This document shows positions 1 to 9,000 of a stretch of 33,308 bases of DNA, piece by piece. Within the stretch, counting starts at the first letter, position 1, and each line of letters begins with the position of its first letter. Source of the stretch: Silene noctiflora (taxonomy: Eukaryota; Streptophyta; Magnoliopsida; Caryophyllales; Caryophyllaceae); the NCBI GenBank assembly GCA_009801015.1, contig VHZZ01000705.1, positions 133,086 to 166,393 on the forward strand, given 5' to 3'. The position numbers and the translations under genes are program-made. The notes beneath the pieces are model-generated. The model did no database searches. It was not told the DNA's origin and saw nothing but the letters and a program-made list of their open reading frames with translations.

Positions 1-38
1 TTTTTTTTTTTAATTGGGCTATAGATCCATTATATGGG

Positions 39-67
39 CCAGATGTACAAAAGCATTGTACATCTGG
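39..67. repeat. perfect 12-bp inverted repeat with 5-nt loop
   Basis: CCAGATGTACAA at 39-50 is exactly reverse-complemented at 56-67, with AAGCA between. It lies about 450 bp upstream of the TFIIIA start. It could be a hairpin, a protein-binding palindrome or a remnant of a foldback element. TGGGCY-type (site II-like) motifs lie at 14-20 and 34-40, but they are too far from the likely start of transcription to weigh much. Confidence 0.6.
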
Positions 68-409
68 TGGTAGGATCCTATTTGTGGTTTAGGTTATGTT
101 GGAAAGTAAGTTGAATGTCATAACTAAAATGTAGGATTTTATCATATGGATTGAAAATACTTTTAACCCAACCCAATTTCGACACATCTAATAAATGAGT
201 TATTTGTGTTGAGTTTGTGCCCTAAAACCCCAATCCTAACTTAATCCATCTAACCTTTATGTTGGGTTTGTGTCAATCCAATTACATGTATATGTTTTTT
301 TTTGGTACGCTTAATTTAATTCCGCTAACTCACCTATGTCATGTTATAAGGTCGGGTCATTTTGTGCAAGCTCTAGTCCAAAATCAGACTTTCACGATTG
401 CATTAACAT

Positions 410-435
410 AAACCCTAATACATCAAATTATAAAC
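410..435 (+). promoter_or_regulatory. TFIIIA core promoter: telo-box and TATA-like site
   Basis: AAACCCTAA at 410-418 is a perfect telo-box, a motif known from promoters of plant ribosomal-protein and translation genes. A TATA-like TTATAAAC lies at 428-435, about 85 bp upstream of the TFIIIA ATG, so transcription would start near 455-470. No ATG occurs between that point and the start codon. The motif is seen directly; its use is inferred from position and from the role of TFIIIA in making 5S rRNA. Confidence 0.5.
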
Positions 436-519
436 TCTGTGCTGCCGAAATTAGAATTCCCTAATTTCCCGTTGCATCGTCTCCATTACTCTTATCAACT
501 TCCAAGAAAGGCGACGTCC

Positions 520-2806
520 ATGGAAGGAGAAGATAAACAAAGAAATGGTCCCATTTTCAGAGACATACGTCGATACTACTGTCAATTTTGCGGTACTTGT
601 CGATCCAAGAAAACCCTAATTACCAAACATATTCTCTCCGAACACTCGGTATTCTTCTATTTTGATTTATTGTCTTATGATCTTATCTTATTTTGTTAAT
701 TATTTTCTGGGTTTTAATGGGGTTTGATTAAATTTGCAGGAGGAGATGGAGAAGATGAAGGAAATGGAAGGTGGTGAATGTGAGGGGCAAAAGGGTAATA
801 ACACATGTGAAGAATGTGGTGTTAGTTTTAAGAAACCTGCTCATTTGAAACAACACTTACTTTCTCACTCTTTTGAGGTACTTACTGTTTAATTTTATTT
901 GTTTATCTTGTAGGTTTCTGAATTTGTAGAATTTTACTGTACTATTGGTATATATTATGGTGTTTTAGGGATTTGGATGTGTTTGTTATAAACTTATAAC
1001 ACTCATTCTTATATGAGACGGTCTCATTATAAGGTTACTGTATAAAGAGGTGGTTATGATGGTGTTTTAAAGATTCGTAGTGTAAAACTGGCCATGTATC
1101 GTATTGAAAGTCGTTGTAAAGGGTGGATTAGCTTGCTTAATAATGTTAGTTTTAGGAACTGTGACGATAACAATGTTTTGATTTCACTTAAATGAGTTTA
1201 GTGATTGGTATCATGTATGATTCAATAAAGGGTTGTGAACTCATGAATGATGATGCTGTTGTTGGTTATGATGGGGAGTGACAAACGGGGCACTTTGAAA
1301 ACGAATAGATGGATTATATGAGGAATACTAAGTATTTGGGTTAGTGAATAGGATGGTTCTTTGATCCTATGATTGGTTCGAGTCTTTTGAGCTTGATTTG
1401 CGTGACACAGCTAGCTGATTAATGTTGATTTGGCAGATATTGAAGTTAATTGAAAGTGTGTGAAGCATTGGATCCCGTGAGGAGAACTCCAAAATGCGAG
1501 GAGGCTTATAAATTACTTATTCTTGATTGGACTAGTATCAGGATGGGGGACCTCCTGAGAAGCTCCGTCAAGTGAAGCCTCTTTCACGCACTCTTGAGGT
1601 TTGACAGTTACTGTGTTTTTCTACCTGCTGAGTTTTCTCTCTATGACTGACTTTCCGGTTTATGCCCTATTCTGAAACTTCTAAACTCATTCTTCTTGCA
1701 GAGGCCTTTTGTTTGCCCAGTTGACGATTGCAACGCAAGTTACAGAAGGAAAGACCATTTGAAAAGACACCTAATTCAGCACGAAGGAAAGCTGTTTAAA
1801 TGTCCCGCTGGAAACTGTAGTAAGGAGTTTACTATTCATGGGAATGTTGCTCGGCACTTGAAGGAATTCCATGAAGGAAAACCCGGTCCTAATGATCTGC
1901 AAGAGGAAGAAAAGAGACATGTTTGTCAGAAAACCGGGTGTGGGAAAGAGTTTAAGTATGCATCCCAGTTGCAAAAACATGAGGAGTCCCACGGTAAGCG
2001 TTGTTTCTGGGCTATGCTGGCTATTCATGCTTCTTCTGTGAAATAGTCTGAGGAGTGTTTGTTTGCAGTTGAATCTTCTGAAGCATTTTGTGCTGATCCC
2101 AACTGTATGAAAGCCTTTGCGAACCGGGAGTACCTTAGGGATCATATGAGATCTTGCCACCAATATATAATCTGTGAAGTTTGTGGGTCGAAGCATTTGA
2201 GAAAGAATTACAAACGGCACCTTCAGTCTCATGACAATAACACAAATGAAGTTTTGACATGCAGTTTTGAGGAGTGCGATCGTTCTTTTACCACTGTAAG
2301 AATCTCACCAGTACTCTGTTAATGCATATTCTGTTTCGTAGGACGCCTTCCTGAATCCTGAATTTTCCGATATTTATTGCAGAGTTCAAATTTGCGGCAA
2401 CATGTGAAGGCAGTGCATCTAAATCTTAGACCTTTTGCTTGTAGTGTTCCCAATTGTGGCATGAGATTTGCCTTTAAACATGTGAGAGACAATCATGAGA
2501 AATCATTTCGCCATGTTTATGTTCCGGTAATAGTCAACCCTTGTCTTATATACTGTTCTCAATGCTAGACTTTCATTCACAGGAATGTTGCTTGAACTTC
2601 AAAGCTCATTGATTCTCTGATGTTTCCAGGGAGACATGGAGGAGTTTGATGAGCAATGGCGATCAACACCTCATGGCGGTCAGAAAAGAAAGTGCCCCAA
2701 TGTGGAAATGCTTATGCGTAAAAGAATTACTCCACCAAATGAATGCGACTCTGTTCTTAATCACAGTACTGAATATCTGTCATGGTTGCTCTCAGCTGAT
2801 GATTGA
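520..2806 (+). CDS. TFIIIA: transcription factor IIIA, nine C2H2 zinc fingers
   Basis: TFIIIA binds the internal control region of 5S rRNA genes to recruit RNA polymerase III, and also binds 5S rRNA itself. Coding exons 520-648, 740-877, 1702-1993, 2069-2295, 2383-2526 and 2630-2806 join in phase with GT-AG introns to give 368 aa. Nine fingers are visible in order: [117 protein letters not shown] (split by an intron) and [14 protein letters not shown]. The C-terminal tail carries QKRK and MRKR basic clusters, as in plant orthologues. ATG 520 is the first in-frame ATG and has G at +4. The spacer between fingers 4 and 5 is short (about 20 residues, [16 protein letters not shown]) compared with the long one I recall for the Arabidopsis protein. 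The mRNA is probably controlled by the cassette exon at 1437-1598. Confidence 0.95.
1437..1598 (+). promoter_or_regulatory. 5S rRNA-mimic cassette exon (P5SM) in TFIIIA intron 2
   Basis: The block is bounded by a TTGGCAG acceptor and a GAG|GT donor and is 162 nt long. Read on from exon 2 it meets an in-frame TGA at 1461-1463, so inclusion truncates the protein after two fingers and skipping gives the full reading frame. Two stretches match plant 5S rRNA: GGATCCC...GAACTCC at 1470-1490 and ACTAG...AGGATGGG-GACCTCCTG-GAAG at 1531-1562. A closing helix like 5S helix I can form between 1456-1464 and 1583-1591. This arrangement is the known plant P5SM element, through which ribosomal protein L5 and 5S levels steer splicing of TFIIIA mRNA. 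The exon borders are inferred from splice signals. Confidence 0.92.
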
Positions 2807-3434
2807 TAGACATAACACTTAATTTTGGTGGTGGCATCTAAGGGGAATTTTTGGTTGTCATTGGTGCCCTTTTTGTAAAGGAGAGCAGCATTGGTTATGT
2901 ATTACGAGTATAGTTAACTAAGCGCTATATAGTAATCTGAAATTCTGAAGTATCTAGGCTAAATGAATGGGGAAAACTATTATGTAAATTTGTGTATATG
3001 AGCTGAGACTTAGACTTGGACTTGGACTTGAGAGAGAGAGATGCCATCATGTTTTTCATGTATCTGGTCCTATGTTATAGGACTATTCCTCGAACTCTGT
3101 GAATGAAAGGAATAGGCAATATGCGGATATGGATTGGTCTAGTATCATCTCGTTCCAAAGTTAAAAGTAACTCACCGATGACAATATGGCATAAACAGAC
3201 ATTATACCAGTATATACAGTTAATAGGTTTACCAGCATCTGTTATTTTCGAGTTAAAAGTATTTCATTGAACACATTCCTGATTAAGACAGAAAAAATAT
3301 CATCTTCGAGTAATATCAAGACAGTAGAAAAACAATGGACACACCCAAACCTAAAATGACTGAACCACCATTGTAGTACAATAGCATACTAACATCCAAT
3401 CAACAATTAACATGTAAAACATAAATGACAGCAA
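2807..3434. other. convergent 3' flanks of TFIIIA and ANTH gene
   Basis: This is the tail-to-tail spacer between two stop codons, 628 bp. It holds the TFIIIA 3' UTR (AT-rich, with a GA dinucleotide stretch near 3030) and then the 3' UTR of the minus-strand ANTH gene. No clear AATAAA was found on either strand. The part up to about 3292 recurs in degraded form at 5100-5400. Confidence 0.6.
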
Positions 3435-4586
3435 CTACAACAACATTAGACGGTCCTCAGATGGCATCAATGAGTTCTTGAATTGTATTGCTGGTGGAAA
3501 ATTCAGAGATGCTTCAAACGGGTCTCTAACCACCATTGTTCCATTCCCGTCTTTGCTAATCTCTTCATCAAATACCTCCCATTTATCCGAAATAACCATG
3601 TTGAACCACGATTTATTGTCGCCCTGATTTTGTACCACGACATCCCTCGCCTCATTCACCACAACCAATGCGCCTTTCATGTAATTGTCGTCTTTTGTAT
3701 CGCCATTGATTATCTTCTTAAGCTCGAAAAAGTCATCCTCTGGTATTTGTTGGATTTTGGGACATTGGGTTAAATGCAAAATCCCAAGCTTGGTACAAAA
3801 AAGGAAATAATCGGACAAGTAGCGGCCTTGTCTACTAGCCTTGTGTAATATATCAAGTGCCATGGACGCCACATCTTTGTGAGCCTTCATTTTATAAACC
3901 CTCATCAAACCTTTAGCAATACCATCACAAATCTTACTGTACAAATCAAAAACTTCAATCACCATACAATCCATAACCTCAATGACCGTCACGTCGTTGG
4001 CGGTCCCGGTTCCACCCCCAATCGGCCTCACCTCTAGCACTGCGTCCAGCAACTCCTGCCACCTTTGTACCCTCACCAAAACCGCCCTCGCCTCGACTCT
4101 CTCCATCGACGATTCCGTTACTTCGTCCGACAGTATCACCGACTTCATGTCGCAAAAAGCGTAATAGGCTTGGACAAACTGGGAGCGGGTCTTGCGAAGA
4201 GAACTATCTCGAGTTTGTCCATCCTCAAAACTCGAAAGATCAAACGGTAAGCGTCCAATATTTGTTGTACCGGGGACCTTTGTACAAAGGAGCCCGTGTA
4301 CAAGGATAAGTGACTTGAGAGCGACGACCCAGTTTTGGGTCCGTTTTGCGCGTCGGGTTAAGGCCCTGAGGAAGACTATTAAGTGAGATGGCGAGGTCTG
4401 GAGCCAAGTGAAAAGCCGACGCGCGTTGGTGTAGTCGATGTGGGTGTCATCATGGCTCGTGGCTTTGATCATGGCTGACTCAAGATCAGGTTGTCTATAC
4501 ATTGAATTTGTCGACAATATGGTCAACATTAATATGCTATTTCTATCCTTGATTTTACCTGTTGCTCTCTTCCACAATTTCTTCAT
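3435..4586 (-). CDS. ANTH-domain putative clathrin assembly protein (AP180/CALM family)
   Basis: This is an intronless gene for 383 aa. The N-terminal MKKLWKRATGKIKDRNSIL and the LESAMIKATSHDD block are typical of plant ANTH proteins, which bind PI(4,5)P2 on the plasma membrane and help form clathrin coats. The ANTH fold fills roughly residues 20-280 (KSLILVHGLL, YAFCDM, LLDAVLEV and the helical VFDLYSKICDGIAKGL segments). Near the C-terminus a DPF tripeptide at about 355-357 fits adaptor (AP-2 ear) binding. The size and lack of introns resemble the short Arabidopsis At1g25240/At1g68110-type members, without the long disordered tails of others. An upstream in-frame ATG at 4611-4613 would add MCIHIIIIT; I preferred the inner Met because MKKLW matches the family start. 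Confidence 0.9.
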   Translation of the reverse strand: MKKLWKRATGKIKDRNSILMLTILSTNSMYRQPDLESAMIKATSHDDTHIDYTNARRLFTWLQTSPSHLIVFLRALTRRAKRTQNWVVALKSLILVHGLLCTKVPGTTNIGRLPFDLSSFEDGQTRDSSLRKTRSQFVQAYYAFCDMKSVILSDEVTESSMERVEARAVLVRVQRWQELLDAVLEVRPIGGGTGTANDVTVIEVMDCMVIEVFDLYSKICDGIAKGLMRVYKMKAHKDVASMALDILHKASRQGRYLSDYFLFCTKLGILHLTQCPKIQQIPEDDFFELKKIINGDTKDDNYMKGALVVVNEARDVVVQNQGDNKSWFNMVISDKWEVFDEEISKDGNGTMVVRDPFEASLNFPPAIQFKNSLMPSEDRLMLL

Positions 4587-4938
4587 TGTTATAATTATTA
4601 TGTGTATGCACAACTGATCAGATGGTTGTGTTTGCTAACTACTTTGAATTGGATGTTTAAGTAGATTTACAATTTCTACTTTGACAAAATATGATGAATT
4701 GGATGTTGGACTAATTTGATTACTTAAATTAATTTAAGTAGATTTTGTTGGTATGAAAATTGAAATGGTAAAATAAGGAGGAGAATCAAGAGAAGATATT
4801 ATTATGGTCCTTGGCCACCAAACTAGTAGCAATTTTGCAAATCAACGTGTAAAAGTCTAAACAAATGTGATGGATCTCCTCTGCCAACTTCCTTTTCTAT
4901 TTGCTACAATTAAAAAACAGATTTTTTTTTTATTGGTG

Positions 4939-5400
4939 GTAGTGTTCCCAATTGTGGCATGAGATAATCGTTTTCGTCATGTTTATGTTCCGGGAATAGT
5001 CAACTCTTGCCTTAGATATGGTTTTCGATGCTCAACTTTCTTTCGCAGGAATGTCTCTTCAACTTCAAAGCTCGTTGATTCTCTGATGATTCCAGGGAGA
5101 CACTTAATTATGGTGGTGGCATGACTGGCATCCAAGGGGAATTTTTGGTCGTCATCGGTCTCCTTTTTGTAATGGAGAGATGCCATCATCTTTTTAATGT
5201 ATCAGGTCGTATGTGACATGACTATGCTTCGAACCCTTTTGGTGAATGAATTGGTCTAGTATCATCTCGTTCCAAAGTTAAAAGTAACTCGCTGATGAAA
5301 TGCAGACATTATACCAGTAATTTAGACTTAATAAGTTAAACAGCATCTGTTATATTTGAGAAATGAAAGTATTTCATTGAAACAAATTCTTGGTTAAGAG
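4939..5400 (+). pseudogene. decayed copy of the TFIIIA 3' end
   Basis: The copy follows 2439-3292 in the same order: end of exon 6 (GTTCCCAATTGTGGCATGAG), the exon 6/7 intron, the exon 7 acceptor and then the 3' UTR and flank. The intron is kept, so this is a DNA-level duplication and not a retrocopy. Two blocks are missing: about 40 bp inside finger 9, and nearly all of exon 7 coding sequence (about 2638-2814), joined at a short ACA microhomology. The copied donor is GG instead of GT. It sits upstream of the ANTH gene start, in what would be its promoter. It cannot encode a zinc-finger protein. Confidence 0.88.
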
Positions 5401-6055
5401 TTCAGACCATTCTGAATTAAATGACATTTACAACCGATCTAAATAAAGCAAAAAATATGGAAGGGTTGTAACTTATAAGAGATCTTAAATAAAAACAAGC
5501 TTAAACAAGACCTATTGGAAAGAAAATAAATCAAGTTTTGTCACATAAGCAATGTTAGTCAAATATATAGACCGCAGAGAATGATAGTTTATCAAAACTT
5601 TACACCATTTCAACGCAGTTTGGTCATTAAGATGTAACGTCTTGCTGTTATCGTGACCAGATAACCATACATCTTGGCCTCGAGTATACGAGAGTATGAA
5701 ATCGAGCATATCACCACATTACAGTAGGGAGGAAAAAAAAATGTTGAATTAAGATATTTGGTTGCATACTTCTAATTTCCAGGTAATAATTTTCCTCGTT
5801 TCAAAATTTTTTAAGGAAACAAATTTCCTTCTGTGACAGCAGTTGAAACTTTGTCTAAGCTGGGAGAGAACCACCCAAAAAAATGAGGCCATTAACAGGC
5901 ATTTTCAAGAATGTACAAGTTCATGGGCTAACAAAACAGTAAAGTACCACAAGGATGTACAGATTCACAAGCCGGCATGACTATTTACAGGCCATAACGT
6001 TTGAGACCTTTTGGCTCACTTGCAAATCATAACTGGCTATAGAAGAGAGACCTGT
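5401..6055 (-). other. 3' UTR and flank of the exportin gene
   Basis: This gene-free stretch lies downstream of the exportin stop codon and upstream of the TFIIIA fragment. The part next to 6055 must contain the 3' UTR. No canonical AATAAA on the minus strand was obvious. A short open frame at 5512-5709 has no recognisable domain and is not called. Confidence 0.5.
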
Positions 6056-9000
6056 TTACTTTCCTTGAAATTCCTTCTTGAATTTCCGAAGATTTTGCAC
6101 AAACTTTTCCCGGTTCTTTGTATCTAAACTCCGAGTAATATCTTCCATGAGATTATCAAAGCAGCGAAGAACATGCTGCTGTTTATCCGCAGGCTGCATT
6201 GCACGAAGAGATCAGTAAATGTTGAAGTACTAGCCAACGGCAATTAACAGAGCATGGAAAATTTGTTCATCGCCCACCGTCGTTCCCCCTCCATCCCAAC
6301 CCTCGAGAGTATTGTCTCGAGGTCAACTTCAACTACATTTCTCAAATTTATGCTGCAGCAATTTGTTTGGTCATGTTTTGATTAGCAAAACAACTATTTT
6401 CACATTTTTTTTTGAAAAGAACTCATAGTGAATATTGTATCTTTTAGAAAACGCTTGTACAAGTCAGCGTCATTCGATCTCCAAAATCAAGTGGCGGAAA
6501 TACACTTAGATGGAGGGGAGTAATTTTTAAAGCTATTAGAAAGCATTCTACAGAAAATTTGAAAGATTTTAGATTATTTTAGGACAAATTTGAACAAGCA
6601 CAAAAAAAAAAAAAAAAAAAAGATACCGAGTCTTGGGGACCTAGGCATAGATCTACCATGACTCCAAAATTCCTTATACTGTACTATTCAAGACACAAAC
6701 TTGGAGGGGAAGGAACTCAATTCTAGGATAAAACATACCTGTGAAGTTAGAATTTGAGTTTTCAATTTGGTGTACATCTGTGGGAATGAAAGTCCAGACT
6801 CAGAATAGCCAAAAAAGGTAAAACTTGTAATACAAACTTTAGAAAGAAAGATTTATTACTTCTTCACTGAGAAGAATCAGGCTCAGCATCGCTTTCCCAA
6901 GACCCCATTGGTTGCATGTGTCTTCAAGCAAAAAAATCTCGAATAGGGTTTTCAATATCTGACAAAATGTTACTTGAATTATAATTAAAATAAATAAATT
7001 GATAAAAGGAAAATTTAACAAGAATAATCCATACTATAAGTGGTCTTCTCATATTAATCTCAACTTCAGTTTAACCTACAATAAACCTAACAATGACCCC
7101 CTTCATCTCGGACTAGACATTTTTTTTACCTAGAGTTTCCGGTTAAGTATCATTTTGGGGGCCATTTAATCAGTCTTCTTCTTCTTCAATACTTCATCCT
7201 CCTTCATTAAACCTTCTATTTCCTATCCATTCTTCCTCTTTTTCACTTATCAATCTCTCATCTTCCGTCTCCCTTCATTTTCCCCCCTGAAAGTTTCCAC
7301 TATAAATGCTAAATCTACGGCTAAAACTTTATCAACTAATCAAATTTAATTGAAGTTTATTCTTATTGTAATTATATTATCGAAATTAATTTGGGTGTTT
7401 GAGTATTGAAGAGAAATAGTTGTGGATTTATCGTGTCGGTGATTGAGTTAGTGGTGGTGAGAGTAGCCAACACAACGGTGAGGAAGGTGGCAGTGTCCCA
7501 TGGGTGATGGGTTTGTGGGCAGTCGACACAACGGTGGTGAATGAGTTAGGAGATGGACTGATTTGTGGATGTAGACTTGTAGAGTGAATTGACAAGTGAA
7601 TAGTTTGCTTAATTTCTACATTTCTCTTGCTCGGTCAGCAATTTGGTTGGTATGTTCCATCTCAAGAAGGAAATTTTTGAGCTCTGGAGGTGTATTAATG
7701 GCAGAAATATCGACTGTTTCGTAACCCAGAAGATCTCGCTCAATTTGGATTAACTTTTTTTTGGAGGGATTGTTCGACTTTTCGCATGATTTCTGATACT
7801 TTTTCTGATATTAAATCGGTAACAGTTTAACCGGTTGAGAAGGTAGCCCTTCCACCGAGTTTAGTATGAGATGAGGGNGGGGGGGGGGGGGGGGGGACGA
7901 GGGGGTCATTGTTAGGTTTATTGTGGGTTAAACTGAAGTTGGGATTAATATGAGAAGACCACTTATAGTATGGATTATTCTTGTTAAATTCCTCTTGATA
8001 AAAAGTGGATAGTATAAGTCTTTCAAAGCGACTACCTTTACTCTTACCTTGTCTGAACATTTACATACTAGTCTACTACCTACCCGAAGTCGGTTTTGTC
8101 CAAATAAAAATACATTCCGACGACTATCAATCATGAATGGTATTTCCCTATCACAAGAGTCAACATTGGGCAAAGGTAAAGCATATTCAAAATTGATCTT
8201 TCCAGGAAATGTTATTTTTTATAACCAAAACTGGCAATGAATACGAGGTTTCAAGTAAAGATTCATGTCAGTTCAGAAGTTTTGAAAAGATTCATACCGG
8301 GTATGAGTTTTGAGAAATAGTACATACATAAATAATCCATATAAATAAGATATACATCAGTCCAATATAATTTAGAACTAAAAAGCTCTCCGGAAGCACT
8401 TGACTGGACGAAACTTAAGAGGAAAACAGCAGCAAAGCAAATTAAACACAAAATAAAAGCTAGACAGCAAATACCAAAAAAAAACATAACACATTTTAAA
8501 AACAAGAATGAAAAGGGGACCATGTGTACAAAAGTTACCTCATGGAGAACATCAGCACATTTGGCAACCTGATTAGCAAAATTGAGTATTGACGGTGTAG
8601 GCGGTGATTCTTTCACAAGAATGTGGTCAAAATAAAAAGTTGCCAGGTGATCGATTGCTGCAGCGCACTGAAAGTACCATATGCATGTAAGGATTTATGG
8701 ATGTAAACTTGCAAAGTTATTATGAAACATTGCATTAGCCAATGTTCAGTCGAACTTTTCAACCCCCCTTTTCCACCAGTCCGTCCAAAAAAGAATATAT
8801 CAAAGACAAAACAACTCTAGCTCATAAATGATAAATTTTCTCTACTCGGCATTTGCCAATAACTTCGCTCCCAATGGACTCCGGAATTTACAACTTCAAC
8901 ATTTTACTTTTCCTAATTAAAAATCTCAAGAATTGTTAAAACTCACACCTTGGGGACCAAATTTGAGCCTACAACCTTCAGGCCTGAGAGGAGAGATCTG

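Noticed and set aside
439-519. N-terminal extension of TFIIIA from a GTG at 439
   Set aside because: There is no ATG in this stretch. The family start MEGEDK... at 520 fits, and the TATA-like site at 428 makes 439 too close to the promoter.
1005-1045. GAGACGGTCTC palindrome as a regulatory site
   Set aside because: This motif recurs in similar form (for example near 21775) as part of diverged plant repeats, with no supporting context for regulation.
1771-2232. minus-strand open frame of 153 codons across TFIIIA exons
   Set aside because: It is the antisense shadow of zinc-finger exons and has no domain.
3483-4386. several plus-strand frames inside the ANTH gene
   Set aside because: They are antisense shadows of a long, well-matched coding exon.
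7827-8173. open frames across the poly-G tract
   Set aside because: They translate the MULE-like inverted repeat and an ambiguous base.
8263-8616. 117-codon minus-strand frame with hydrophobic stretch
   Set aside because: It runs from the exportin exon at 8667-8539 through the GT donor into intron. The membrane-like part is AT-rich intron.
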